From Methylocapsa acidiphila B2 (GTDB taxonomy: Bacteria > Pseudomonadota > Alphaproteobacteria > Rhizobiales > Beijerinckiaceae), in the NCBI RefSeq assembly GCF_000427445.1, contig NZ_KE386496.1, positions 682,001 through 746,000 on the forward strand: DNA of 64,000 bases, in the 5' to 3' direction. Of the stretch, positions 1-8,300 are shown one piece after another; the stretch's first letter is position 1; each line of letters begins with the position of its first letter. Under the pieces are notes generated by a model, which did not search any database, was not told where the DNA came from, and was given only the letters and a program-made list of their open reading frames with translations. A program made the position numbers and the translations under genes.

Positions 1-867
1 GCGAATATCTTCGTCATTTGCCACATCAACTTGCTTCCGCTCGCGGCGTTGGTCCGGTGCCTGCGGCCGAAAATGCCGATTCTGCTCTTTGTCCACGGCC
101 TCGAGGTTTGGAACAACGCGAGCCTTCGGCCGAAGCGTTGGTATGAAACGCTTCTCGCCCGCGTCGTGACCCGGATCGCCTCGGTCAGCGATTTCACCGC
201 CGATACGATGGCGCGGGAGTTCGGCGTTCCGCGTGAAAAATTCCGGCTTCTGCCCAATGCGGTCGATCCGCTCAGGACGACGCCCGGTTTCGGCGAGCGC
301 GAGCCGGCGACCATCTTGACCGTTAACCGGCTCTCCCTCGGAGATCGCGACAAGAATGTCGACCAGATGATACGGGCCATGGCTATGCTCAAGGGGAGCG
401 CGCCAGGCCTCAAATATGAAATCGTCGGAGAGGGCGCGCTTCGACCCGAGCTGGAAGCGCTGGCCCGAGAGCTTCAGGTCGACGACATCGTGAAGTTTCG
501 CGGACGGGTCGGCGAGGCCGAGTTGCGCGCGGCCTACGCTCGAGCGACGGTCTTCGCGATGCCCTCCTCCAAGGAGGGGTTCGGAATCGTCTTCCTTGAG
601 GCGTGGCAATGGGGCCTGCCGGTCATTTGCAGCGCGCAAGGGGCCTCGAAGGAAGTGGTCTCCGACGAGATCGACGGCTTTGTCGTGGATCAGACCAATG
701 TCGCCATGATCGCCGATCGCCTGTCGCTTCTCCTGTCCCAGCCGGAGCTGGCGAAGGCCATGGGAGAACGCGGGCGCCGCAAAGTCGAGGAGAAATATCT
801 GGACGCGGCCTTTCGATCGAATCTCGACCGCATTATCGACGAACTGCAAGACGGCGCGGGCGTTTGA
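1..867 (+). CDS. Glycosyltransferase family 1 (GT-B), 5' truncated by the window
   Basis: The reading frame is open from base 1 and the first in-frame ATG at 31 lies inside a continuing domain, so the true start is outside the window. The visible part is the C-terminal half of a GT-B retaining glycosyltransferase. It has the linker sequence that follows the N-terminal Rossmann domain (SVSDFTADTM), the nucleotide-sugar-binding domain opening with ILTVNRLS, and the E-x7-E type motif in SSKEGFGIVFLEAWQWG. Such enzymes use an activated sugar to build polysaccharide or glycolipid. The donor and acceptor cannot be read from the sequence. No partner gene is visible downstream. Confidence 0.85.
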   Translation, partial: ANIFVICHINLLPLAALVRCLRPKMPILLFVHGLEVWNNASLRPKRWYETLLARVVTRIASVSDFTADTMAREFGVPREKFRLLPNAVDPLRTTPGFGEREPATILTVNRLSLGDRDKNVDQMIRAMAMLKGSAPGLKYEIVGEGALRPELEALARELQVDDIVKFRGRVGEAELRAAYARATVFAMPSSKEGFGIVFLEAWQWGLPVICSAQGASKEVVSDEIDGFVVDQTNVAMIADRLSLLLSQPELAKAMGERGRRKVEEKYLDAAFRSNLDRIIDELQDGAGV

Positions 868-953
868 GGCGGCTGTCGGGCGCGCGGCCGGGGCTACCCA
901 AATCCACTCGATCCGCCTATGCTCGCGCGCATCGCCGCATTCGGGACCAGATC

Positions 954-1208
954 ATGACCGAGCATGTCACTCCGCATTTCCATAATCAGCCGGGCCTTCC
1001 GGAAGTGCGCGTCGGGGCCAAGGAATTCATGTGCGTCGGCGCTCTGCCGCCCTTCGATCATCCGCATATTTTCATCGTTATGGGCGCGGATAATGACGCC
1101 ATCTGCCCTTATTGCTCGACCCATTATGTCTATGACGAGCATCTACATGGCGGCTCCGAACCCGCCGAGTGCGCCTTCCATCCAGAGCCAGCGTCGCGCG
1201 CCGCCTAG
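954..1208 (+). CDS. Small zinc-finger protein (zf-CHCC type)
   Basis: An 84-residue protein starting at ATG 954. Much of it matches the short zinc-finger family related to the mitochondrial complex I subunit NDUFS6: a conserved central stretch (GAKEFMCVGALPPFDHPHIF) and a metal site made from His 45-type residues and CPYCSTHY. In alphaproteobacteria these proteins are stand-alone, about 60-85 residues long, and of unproven role. A longer upstream reading in the same frame would overlap the glycosyltransferase gene out of frame and is a shadow. The function is inferred only from the fold family. Confidence 0.8.
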   Translation: MTEHVTPHFHNQPGLPEVRVGAKEFMCVGALPPFDHPHIFIVMGADNDAICPYCSTHYVYDEHLHGGSEPAECAFHPEPASRAA

Positions 1209-1217
1209 AGCGCGTTC

Positions 1218-1241
1218 CGATTGGATGGAATCATCCAATCG
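1218..1241. repeat. Perfect hairpin (10-bp arms, 4-nt loop)
   Basis: Arms 1218-1227 (CGATTGGATG) and 1232-1241 (CATCCAATCG) are exact reverse complements around a GAAT loop. It sits 10 bases after the stop of the zinc-finger gene and may end its transcript, but no run of T follows. It resembles the intergenic palindromic elements scattered through many Rhizobiales genomes. Confidence 0.6.
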
Positions 1242-1247
1242 AAAAGA

Positions 1248-1372
1248 ACATGCTCCAAGGCGGGATGTGAATAAGTGGAATTCGGTCTTTCGCGGAAGCT
1301 TCCGCTCGTGCCACAAACTCGATCACGTCTCATGCCTTTGGATGTTTCCATCCAAAGGCTTCGTGATCTTGG
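1248..1372. repeat. Dispersed intergenic repeat, copy A, ending in a long palindrome
   Basis: Contains the palindrome 1334-1344/1349-1359 (GCCTTTGGATG and its exact complement around TTTC), extended by outer arms 1321-1327/1362-1368 (GATCACG/CGTGATC). A related, degenerate copy lies at 40220-40345: both share the opening CATGCT(CC/TT)A, the segment GCGGGATG and AAGTGGAATT, then the TTTCCATCCAAA core and CGTGATCT. The two copies are about 39 kb apart, both intergenic, which suggests a family of mobile or structural repeats. Confidence 0.6.
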
Positions 1373-1390
1373 CCTCTGAAACAAGGCGCG

Positions 1391-2605
1391 ATGAGTTCAG
1401 CCCCGCACGCGCTGATCGCCGGGGCCGGCATTGGCGGGCTCAGCGCTGCTTTGTGCCTGGCCCAGGCCGGCTTTAGTGTCAGCGTCTTCGAGCAGGCCGA
1501 TGCGCTCGAGGAAGTCGGCGCCGGCCTGCAGATCTCGCCCAACGCCAGTGCTATTTTGCGCCAACTCGGCGCGCTTGAACGCCTGCGCCCGTCGAGCCTG
1601 GCTCCTCGCGCCGTCAAGATCCGCCGGGCCCGCGACGGGGCCCTCATCGCCGTCCTGCCACTCGCCGACGCCGAATCGAGGTGGGGCGCACCCTATCTGC
1701 TCGCGCATCGCGCGGATCTCCAGCGCGCGCTTCTCGAAACCGCTCTGACCCATGACGCCATCACGATTTGCGCCGGCGCCGCGGTTGCGGGCTTCGCCTC
1801 CGGGCGCGACGGGGTCGCGATCGCCTATAAGCGCGGGGCGATCCGGCTGGAGGCGACGGGCGATTGTCTGATCGGCGCCGACGGCTTGCGCTCTTTCGTT
1901 CGGCAAAGGCTCGTGGGGAGCGACGGCCCGCAGTCGAAATTTTCCGGCCGCACGGCCTGGCGCGCCCTCGTCGATGCGAATCGCCTTCCGGCCGAGATGC
2001 GGCGGCCCGAAAGCGCGCTCTGGCTTGGAAGCAAGGCTCATCTCGTCCATTATCCGCTGCGCGGCGGCGCGGTCGTCAATGTGGTCGCCATCGTCGATGA
2101 GGATTTTCGCGGCCCGTCGGGCGATTTTTGGTCGAGTCAGGGCGACGCCGCATATCTCGAGGCGCGTTTCGCGCGCTGGCACGAGAGCGCCAAGGGCTTG
2201 CTCGCGGCGGCGTCGGAATGGCGCAAATGGCCGCTCTATGACAGCGCGCCTCTCGCGCGCTGGACCGGCGGGAGAGTGGCGCTTCTCGGCGATGCGGCGC
2301 ATCCCATGTTGCCCTTCCTCGCCCAGGGGGCGGCGCAAGCGATCGAGGATGCGGCGGCTTTGGGCCGCGCCTTGGCTGGCGGCCACGAAATAGAGCAGGG
2401 GCTCGCCGCCTATCAGACCGCGCGCCGGGCGCGCGCCACGCGGGTGCAGCAGGAGTCGCGGCGCCAAGGCACGATATACCATCTTTCCGGCGCCGCCGGC
2501 TTCGCGCGCGATCTCGCCTTGCGGGCGCTCGGCGCCGAAAGGCTGCGCGACCGCTATGATTGGCTCTACGACGCCCGTCCGCGTGGCGAAGCGTCGGCTC
2601 TTTGA
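1391..2605 (+). CDS. FAD-dependent monooxygenase (UbiH / salicylate hydroxylase-like, group A)
   Basis: A 404-residue flavoprotein hydroxylase. The N-terminal dinucleotide-binding motif is ALIAGAGIGGLSAALCLAQA (about residues 6-25). The DG motif is CLIGADGLRSFVR (about 158-170) and the second FAD motif is GDAAHPMLPFLAQGAAQAIE (about 300-319). All three are complete, so the enzyme should bind FAD and NAD(P)H and hydroxylate an aromatic ring. The family includes salicylate hydroxylase, 3-hydroxybenzoate 6-hydroxylase and ubiquinone hydroxylases. The substrate cannot be decided and no other ring-degradation gene is adjacent. It converges with the next gene, 2 bases apart. Confidence 0.85.
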   Translation: MSSAPHALIAGAGIGGLSAALCLAQAGFSVSVFEQADALEEVGAGLQISPNASAILRQLGALERLRPSSLAPRAVKIRRARDGALIAVLPLADAESRWGAPYLLAHRADLQRALLETALTHDAITICAGAAVAGFASGRDGVAIAYKRGAIRLEATGDCLIGADGLRSFVRQRLVGSDGPQSKFSGRTAWRALVDANRLPAEMRRPESALWLGSKAHLVHYPLRGGAVVNVVAIVDEDFRGPSGDFWSSQGDAAYLEARFARWHESAKGLLAAASEWRKWPLYDSAPLARWTGGRVALLGDAAHPMLPFLAQGAAQAIEDAAALGRALAGGHEIEQGLAAYQTARRARATRVQQESRRQGTIYHLSGAAGFARDLALRALGAERLRDRYDWLYDARPRGEASAL

Positions 2606-2607
2606 CG

Positions 2608-3216
2608 TCACGCCCCTGACCGCGACCCCGGCGGCAATCGCTTCCGGCCGAACTTCCAAGAGGCCAGCAAGACGGGTGCGGCGAGAGCGACGACGAGAAT
2701 GACCGGCGTCAAGCGCAGGACGCTTGCGCCGACCGCGAACTTGAATTGCGCCGTTTCCGTCGCGCCGCCCAGCCGCGCGACGCTCATCAAGACGATATAT
2801 TGGCCGCTTTGTTTGAAATTATGTTCGAAATAGAAGGTGCCGCTCGGATAGGCGCGGGCTGGCAAAACGGCTTCGGCCGAACCCTCGGAATCGCCGAGCG
2901 ACGCCAGCGTGTCTTTGACGATCTTGATCTCGATCGGCGCGTCGCGAAGTGCGTTGGTGGCGAGGTCGAAAGCCAGAATGGTCCTGCCCGTGGTCGGGAG
3001 CGCCTCGCAATATTTGTCCAGCGAATAGTCGGGTTGATAGGCGGCGATCTGAACCGCCTCGGCCCCGATCCTCACGACGCATTCATCCTTGGTCCGCGAC
3101 TTGTCCATGCTGACGGCCGCGGCGGGCGACCATGCCGCCGCGAGAGGCTCCAGAAAAGCGCTGGAAAGCGCGACGGCCGCCGCGCGGCGTCTCATTATCC
3201 GTCCTCGTCCGTTCAT
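2608..3216 (-). CDS. Exported/membrane-anchored protein of unknown function
   Basis: A 202-residue protein with an N-terminal signal-like segment (an alternative start at 3195 removes seven residues). It then has a soluble domain with beta-rich features (IEIKIVKDTLASLGD, YPSGTFYFEHNFKQSGQYIVLMSV) and one C-terminal transmembrane helix (LRLTPVILVVALAAPVLLAS) followed by a basic tail. The soluble part reads like a small Ig-like or periplasmic beta-sandwich domain. Two Cys (ECVV, KYCEAL) could form a disulfide. I do not recognise the family. It is divergent from the Fe-S protein gene. Confidence 0.65.
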   Translation of the reverse strand: MNGRGRIMRRRAAAVALSSAFLEPLAAAWSPAAAVSMDKSRTKDECVVRIGAEAVQIAAYQPDYSLDKYCEALPTTGRTILAFDLATNALRDAPIEIKIVKDTLASLGDSEGSAEAVLPARAYPSGTFYFEHNFKQSGQYIVLMSVARLGGATETAQFKFAVGASVLRLTPVILVVALAAPVLLASWKFGRKRLPPGSRSGA

Positions 3217-3351
3217 CGCGCCGATCCTTCGGAAATTCCTTGGCCTATCCCAAATCTCATGGCGTCGCGCCAGCCATCGAACCGAAAGGCAAAACGCCGC
3301 CGTCGATGCATGTTTTATTGGCGTAAAGCTTGCTTCTTATGCGGCTCCTAA

Positions 3352-4728
3352 ATGTCAGGCGAGCAAGGGGCGGCGGGGACCATGAAGACTTTTCTCGATT
3401 GGTCGGCCTATGACACTTATGGCATTGGCGACGCCTATTCCGGCATTCCCGCGACGGGCGGCAATTACGCCAAGGCGGTCGCGGTCTGCATGCACAGTCG
3501 CGATTGCCAGAACGTCGGCAAGGGCGTGATGTGCCCAAGCTACCGCATTACCGGCGACCGCGCCCATTCGACAGAGGCGCGGGTCGCGGCCTTCAAGGCG
3601 GCGCTCAATGGCGAATATGGCGAGAAATCCTTCGACGATCCGCGTCTCGCCGAGTCCATGGACCTCTGCGTCTCCTGCAAGGCCTGCAAGAAGGAATGCC
3701 CGAGCTCCGTCGACATGACCCTCATCAAGACGGAATATCTCGCGCAGCGCCATGCGATTCTCGGCGTCCCGCGGCGGACGCGGCTCTTCGGCGGTCTGCC
3801 GAGATGGGCGTTTCGCTATCGTCGATTGCTGCGGGCGGGCATTTTCCTGCGCAACCGTTCAGAGGCGCTGGCGAAGCTCGCCGAGCGCTGGCTTGGGATC
3901 GCCGCTGCGCGGCCGCTGCCGGCCTTGGCGCCAAAGCCCTTCGCTGACGTCGAGGCCAAGGCCGAAGGCGAGCGCGGCGAGGTCATCCTCTTCGTCGACA
4001 CGTTCTGCCATCATTTCGATCCAGAGATTGCGGAAGCGGCGGTCACTGTGCTGTCCAGCGCCGGCTACAAGGTCAGGATCGCGAAGCCGGCGCCGGAGGA
4101 TTCCGAGCCCGACCGGCCTCTGTGCTGCGGCCGTACTTATTTGACCACCGGCCTCGTCGAGGAAGCCCGCGTCGAGGGCAAGCGGGTGCTGGCTGCTTTT
4201 CTGCCGGAGATCGCTAAAGGCACGCCGATCGTCGGGCTCGAGCCGTCATGCCTTCTATCGCTGCGCGACGAGCTCTATAGCCTCGGACTCGGCGCCGAAG
4301 TCGGCGCGCTCGGAAAGCAGCTCTATTTGCTCGAGGAGTTCCTGGTCCGTGAGCACCAGCGCGGCTTGCGGCTGAACCTGAAGCCGCTCGACCTGCCGAA
4401 GGCGCTCGTGCATGGGCATTGCCACCAAAAGGCCTTCGGCGTCATGAAGGCGACGCGCAAGGCGCTCAGCTGGATTCCCGGTTTCAAGTTCGACATCATC
4501 GAGTCGAGCTGCTGCGGGATGGCGGGCAGTTTCGGCCTGGAGGCCGAGCATTACCAAGCCTCGCTGGACATGGCGGAAATCTCTCTAATGCCGGCGGTGC
4601 GCGAATCGGCGCAGGATACGCCGATCATCGCCAATGGATTCTCTTGCCGGCATCAGATCGCCCATGGTTCCGGGCGTTCCTCCGTCCATATCGCCGTATT
4701 GCTGCGCGACGCCCTCGTCGTGAACTGA
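3352..4728 (+). CDS. (Fe-S)-binding oxidoreductase with two CCG domains, GlcF/GlpC-like
   Basis: A 458-residue protein. The first Cys group is in VCMHSRDCQNVGKGVMCPS and a classical 4Fe-4S set is in CVSCKACKKECPS. Two cysteine-rich CCG domains follow (RPLCCGRTY and ESSCCGMAGSFG, with HGHCHQKAFG between). This is the electron-transfer half usually fused to, or encoded beside, an FAD-linked oxidase of the D-lactate/glycolate/2-hydroxyglutarate dehydrogenase type. No FAD partner is present here, so its electron donor must be encoded elsewhere or it works as a heterodisulfide-reductase-like subunit. ATG 3382, which follows a GGGG stretch, is an alternative start. Confidence 0.85.
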   Translation: MSGEQGAAGTMKTFLDWSAYDTYGIGDAYSGIPATGGNYAKAVAVCMHSRDCQNVGKGVMCPSYRITGDRAHSTEARVAAFKAALNGEYGEKSFDDPRLAESMDLCVSCKACKKECPSSVDMTLIKTEYLAQRHAILGVPRRTRLFGGLPRWAFRYRRLLRAGIFLRNRSEALAKLAERWLGIAAARPLPALAPKPFADVEAKAEGERGEVILFVDTFCHHFDPEIAEAAVTVLSSAGYKVRIAKPAPEDSEPDRPLCCGRTYLTTGLVEEARVEGKRVLAAFLPEIAKGTPIVGLEPSCLLSLRDELYSLGLGAEVGALGKQLYLLEEFLVREHQRGLRLNLKPLDLPKALVHGHCHQKAFGVMKATRKALSWIPGFKFDIIESSCCGMAGSFGLEAEHYQASLDMAEISLMPAVRESAQDTPIIANGFSCRHQIAHGSGRSSVHIAVLLRDALVVN

Positions 4729-4739
4729 GCGCCGCCGCT

Positions 4740-5447
4740 TCAGGCCGCGAGTTTCTGGTTCACGAAATCCCAATTGACGAGCTTGTCCAGCCAGGCATTG
4801 GCGTAATCGGCGCGGCGGTTGCGCCAATCGATGTAATAGGAATGCTCCCATACATCCAAGGTGAGGAGCGGCTTGCCGCCATGCGCGATCGGCGTATCGG
4901 CGTTGGAGGTGGCGACAATCGCGGCTTTGTCCTTGCCGTCTTGAACGAGCCAGATCCATCCGCTGCCAAAGAACTTGGTTGCGGCGCCTGAGAATTCCTT
5001 GCGGAAGCCGTCATAGCCGCCGAAGCTCGCCTCAATGAGGCCGGCCGCCGGGCCGGTCGGCTTCCCGCCGCCATTGGGACGCATGCTGGCCCAATAGAAA
5101 TTATGGTTCCAAAGCTGGCCGGCCGGGTTGAACAAGGCCGCACGGATAGGATCGCCTGCCGTCTTGCGAACGATTTCCTCGAGGCTCGCGTCGGCCCATT
5201 CGGTGCCTGCGACGGCTTTCAGAACGGCGTCATAATAGCCCTTGTGGTGCTTTCCATAGTGATAGCCGATCGTCTCGCTTGAAATCACGGGCGCGAGCGC
5301 GTCGTCAGCATAAGGCAAGGGCGGATAGGCCGCCGAAAGCTTGGTTTCCGTCGCTCCCTTGGCCGTGACGCTCAACCCGGCGAAGCCGATCAGGGCGCTG
5401 GAGCCGATGAGCATGGACCGTCTGTCAACGTGAGAAATCGGTGGCAT
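4740..5447 (-). CDS. sodB: Superoxide dismutase (Fe/Mn family), probably exported
   Basis: Converts superoxide to peroxide and oxygen. The four metal ligands are visible: His in YHYGKHHKGYYDAVLK, His in WNHNFYWASM, and Asp and His in LDVWEHSYYIDWRN. From ATG 5447 the protein is 235 residues. It opens with HVDRRSMLIGSSALIGFAGLSV, an RR-containing hydrophobic leader suggesting Tat export, which is unusual for this normally cytosolic family. A longer reading from 5504 adds 19 residues without a good ribosome site. Gly-Gly and Gln patterns do not by themselves settle Fe versus Mn. Convergent with the Fe-S gene, 11 bases away. Confidence 0.9.
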   Translation of the reverse strand: MPPISHVDRRSMLIGSSALIGFAGLSVTAKGATETKLSAAYPPLPYADDALAPVISSETIGYHYGKHHKGYYDAVLKAVAGTEWADASLEEIVRKTAGDPIRAALFNPAGQLWNHNFYWASMRPNGGGKPTGPAAGLIEASFGGYDGFRKEFSGAATKFFGSGWIWLVQDGKDKAAIVATSNADTPIAHGGKPLLTLDVWEHSYYIDWRNRRADYANAWLDKLVNWDFVNQKLAA

Positions 5448-5695
5448 CGGGCGACTTTCGAGTTTGATGGGCGTTGGGGCTACCGACTCGGATTGTAACC
5501 ACATTTAAGCGAGTAGCTAAGTAGGGTTTTAGCTTTTTGCCTTGTGTTTTCGCGCGGTGGGAAACCGCACGAGCGGCCTTTGTGGCTGGCCTGCAACAGA
5601 TCTGCAGGTCTCCCATCGGAAAAGGCAGGTGCATCTTGACAGGGCGGCGGCCCAGATGACACTCAGCCATGACGCATTGTGCAAAGGAGTTGCAA

Positions 5696-6052
5696 ATGGA
5701 GCGGATGTCGATTTCAGCTGCGCTTCTCGTCGCGGCGATTGCTCTCAGCGGCTGCAATCAGACCTCGGGACCTGCGCCGTCCGCCCCTTCTGCAGTAGCC
5801 ACGGCGCCGGACGCCGCCGCATCGGGCCCAGGCTGGCCGAATTTGCCGGCGGGCGCCGCCTGCACCGGCGAGCTCAATCGCTATCAAGCGGTCCTGAAGG
5901 CCGACGTCAGCACCGGTAATGTGAATAAATCCGTCTACGACAAGATCCAGGGCGAGCTGTCGCGCGCGGCCGAGGCCTGCGCTGCGGGGCGTGACGGCGA
6001 GGCGCAGAGCCTCATCCGCGCCTCGAAGGAGCGGCACGGCTATCGCGCCTGA
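5696..6052 (+). CDS. Small putative lipoprotein
   Basis: Start at ATG 5696 is set by AAAGGAG seven bases upstream. The product is 118 residues with a signal peptide ending in a lipobox (IALSGC), then a Pro/Ala/Ser-rich linker. A short folded domain follows with two more Cys (AACTGELNRYQAVLKAD and AAEACAAGRDGEAQSLI). It should be anchored in the membrane facing the periplasm. Similar Cys-pair lipoproteins occur in Rhizobiales without assigned function. Confidence 0.75.
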   Translation: MERMSISAALLVAAIALSGCNQTSGPAPSAPSAVATAPDAAASGPGWPNLPAGAACTGELNRYQAVLKADVSTGNVNKSVYDKIQGELSRAAEACAAGRDGEAQSLIRASKERHGYRA

Positions 6053-6077
6053 GCCTGTCCGTCCGGAAAGCGCCGCG

Positions 6078-6578
6078 TCAAGAAGCGCGCCTGCCGGAAG
6101 ACCGGCTCCGCTTTGCGATCGCCAAAAGGACGATCGCAAGCAGCGGGCAAATAATGTCCATGTAGAAAGGCGTCCCCGCATTTCCCGGCTTGAAATTGCC
6201 TGAGGAAAGCATTTGACGGATGTGCCCGACCGCGTCACCGAGCAGGAACACCGAGGCGGCGCAGATCGCCGCTTCTTTGAATTCAAGACCGCGCCAGAAC
6301 GCGAGACAGGCGGTTGCGCCGATCGCGAGATCGGCCATCCCGACCTCGAATTGAAACGGGCTGACCTGCCAGCCGATATAGGCCGCCGCGACCGTCGGAA
6401 AAAAGATATGAAGTAGCCCGGCCCAAACGCCTGTAAGGCCGATCGGCAGCAGGAGAATCCAGGCGAGAAGCCGTTCCGCGAATGGCCCCCGTCGGCGGAA
6501 GGCGGCGATTGCGAAGGCTATGACGAATAGGACGGCGGGGAGATTACGAAGCAGAAAGCCGACGCCTTCGGAAATCAT
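6078..6578 (-). CDS. Four-helix membrane protein (DUF6790-like)
   Basis: The start at 6578 is chosen because GGAG sits six bases upstream of that ATG. The product is 166 residues. About four or five hydrophobic helices are visible (LPAVLFVIAFAIAAF, LLAWILLLPIGLTGVWAGLL, DLAIGATACLAFW, CPLLAIVLLAIA), with conserved-looking polar groups HIFFPTVAAAYIGW and LLGDAVGHIRQM. The pattern fits the DUF6790 family of unknown function, from memory. It may be the last gene of the leftward operon beginning at 9076, 73 bases after the NUDIX gene. Confidence 0.65.
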   Translation of the reverse strand: MISEGVGFLLRNLPAVLFVIAFAIAAFRRRGPFAERLLAWILLLPIGLTGVWAGLLHIFFPTVAAAYIGWQVSPFQFEVGMADLAIGATACLAFWRGLEFKEAAICAASVFLLGDAVGHIRQMLSSGNFKPGNAGTPFYMDIICPLLAIVLLAIAKRSRSSGRRAS

Positions 6579-6651
6579 CTCGAACTCCGTCGATAGGCGC
6601 GCTTCCTTTCGCATTCCGCGCCAGCGCGTTGATACTGATGATGCGATCGAA

Positions 6652-7377
6652 TCATCGGCCGGCCAAGGCGTGGCGGAGGTATCGCAAAGTGAAATCCGGC
6701 ATGCGCTCTTTGTCGAAATCGCGCTCCGAGAAGACGGCGAGAAGCGCGTCGAGCTCAGGCGACGCTTCCGCAGCGATAAAGGCTTCGAAACGCGCCTGGA
6801 TCTCAGCGGCGGAGAGGCTGGAGCGAACAATCTTCATGCAGGCCACGCGGGGCCCCTCGAAGACCACGGTCCAACCCGGCTCCACGGCCACCTCGTTCGG
6901 GGCGATGCCGGTCTCCTCGGCGAGCTCGCGCAACACGCTGCCTTCGAGGTCGATGAGATCCTCCTTCACGTCGTCGAGATCGGGCGTGCCGGCGGGAAAA
7001 TAGATCCGTCCCGGATTGGCGGTGTGGCCGCCCATGCGGCCGAGCATGAAGGCGCCGTCGGCCGAGAGAAGCGCCGCCATCGCGAAACAATTGGCCGTTT
7101 CGGGGTCAGGAAAGCCGAAGTCCCGCCAAGCTAGAAAGGCCTTATATTCGACCTCGAAACCGTCGCCGCGCAGGACGCGTCGATCGTCCTGAAGTTCGAT
7201 CGCCATGCGATGCATGAGGAAGACGCGGCCGTTGAAAAGATGCGGATTGCCGGCGCTGAGTTTGTCCCAATGGCGGTCGATCGCCTCAGCCTCGTCGATC
7301 GTAAAGCGCCAGCTTCTCGGCTCGACCCTATAGTCGATCGCGTCGATCGCCTCGATGCGCGGAATGTCTTGCCTCAT
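6652..7377 (-). CDS. NUDIX hydrolase family protein
   Basis: A 241-residue protein with a NUDIX helix core RELAEETGI at about residues 149-157, preceded by GSVL. The Glu expected at the start of the box is not in the canonical register, so the metal site may be slightly altered. These enzymes cleave nucleoside diphosphates linked to another group; the substrate is unknown. Its ATG overlaps the stop codon of the upstream phzF-like gene (ATGA), so translation is probably coupled. Confidence 0.8.
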   Translation of the reverse strand: MRQDIPRIEAIDAIDYRVEPRSWRFTIDEAEAIDRHWDKLSAGNPHLFNGRVFLMHRMAIELQDDRRVLRGDGFEVEYKAFLAWRDFGFPDPETANCFAMAALLSADGAFMLGRMGGHTANPGRIYFPAGTPDLDDVKEDLIDLEGSVLRELAEETGIAPNEVAVEPGWTVVFEGPRVACMKIVRSSLSAAEIQARFEAFIAAEASPELDALLAVFSERDFDKERMPDFTLRYLRHALAGR

Positions 7378-8294
7378 AAGTCGATGACGCCTTCCGCGAC
7401 AATGACGGCGGAGCCGCTGATGGCGCCCGCGATCAGGGCGCCTTTCTGGATCTCGATCTCGAGCGTGAGCAGGCTTGGCCGTCCCATCTCAAAGCCCTGT
7501 TCGATGACGAAGGCGTGACGGCCGTCAGCCGGCCGTTCGAAGGCGAGAATCGCGCCGGCCAAGGCGGCGGCGGCGGAGCCGGTCGCGGGATCCTCGGCGA
7601 GGCCGAGCCCGGGTGCGAACATGCGCGCATGAAAGGCGTGGTGCGCCTCGACCGTGTCGCTCGTGTAGATGAAGGCGGCGGCGGCGTCGAGCCCGCTGAA
7701 GACTGTCTCGAACAAGGCGGGAACCGGGCGCGCGCGCGCGATCGTTGCGAGGCCGGCTACCGGGACGAAGGCGAAGGGGAGGCCGACGGAATAGATGGAG
7801 GGCCTATGGCCCGCGAAGCCGATGTCCTCGCTGTCGAGCCCGAGCGCGGCCGCAATTCGGTCGTTGGAAGGCGCAAAGCCGGCTTCGGCCGGCAGCCGCG
7901 GCAGGGCGAAGGTGGCGCGGCCGGCTTTGCCCTCGAGCCGGCGGACCCTGCAGGCGATCAGGCCGATTTCCTCCTCGAGCGTCAGGGGTAGCTCCTGCGT
8001 CGCAGGGGCCTCGACAGTGCGCAGAACGGCGAGAAGGACGGCGGTTCCGACGGTTGGATGGCCGGCGAAGGCGAGTTCCGCCTTGGGCGTGAAGATGCGC
8101 AGCCGGGCCGCGCAGTCAGGTTCTCGCGGCGGCAAGAGAAAGACGGTCTCTGAGAGGTTGAATTCCGCGGCGATCTTCTGCATGCGCGCGGCGTCGAGCC
8201 CGTTGGCGTCGCTCACGACCGCGAGCGGATTGCCGGCGAGCGGCGTTTGAGTGAAGACGTCGAGGAGATGGTAGCGCCGCTGCACGGTCCGCAT
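7374..8294 (-). CDS. PhzF-family isomerase/epimerase-like protein
   Basis: A 306-residue protein of the PhzF fold. The N-terminus VFTQTPLAGNPLAVV and the catalytic-glutamate motif NLSETVFL (about residues 45-52) match the family, as do FTPKAELAFAGHPTVGTA and the C-terminal repeat motif PGLGLAEDPATGSAAAALAG. PhzF in pseudomonads isomerises a phenazine precursor. Most homologues, including E. coli YddE, have unknown substrates, and no phenazine genes are near, so no specific role is proposed. It starts six bases after the DUF2478 stop codon. Confidence 0.9.
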   Translation of the reverse strand: MRTVQRRYHLLDVFTQTPLAGNPLAVVSDANGLDAARMQKIAAEFNLSETVFLLPPREPDCAARLRIFTPKAELAFAGHPTVGTAVLLAVLRTVEAPATQELPLTLEEEIGLIACRVRRLEGKAGRATFALPRLPAEAGFAPSNDRIAAALGLDSEDIGFAGHRPSIYSVGLPFAFVPVAGLATIARARPVPALFETVFSGLDAAAAFIYTSDTVEAHHAFHARMFAPGLGLAEDPATGSAAAALAGAILAFERPADGRHAFVIEQGFEMGRPSLLTLEIEIQKGALIAGAISGSAVIVAEGVIDL

Positions 8295-8300
8295 CGCCGC

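Noticed and set aside
6579-6830. 84-residue N-terminal extension of the small membrane protein
   Set aside because: It overlaps the end of the NUDIX gene in another frame, and the GGAG before ATG 6578 marks the better start.
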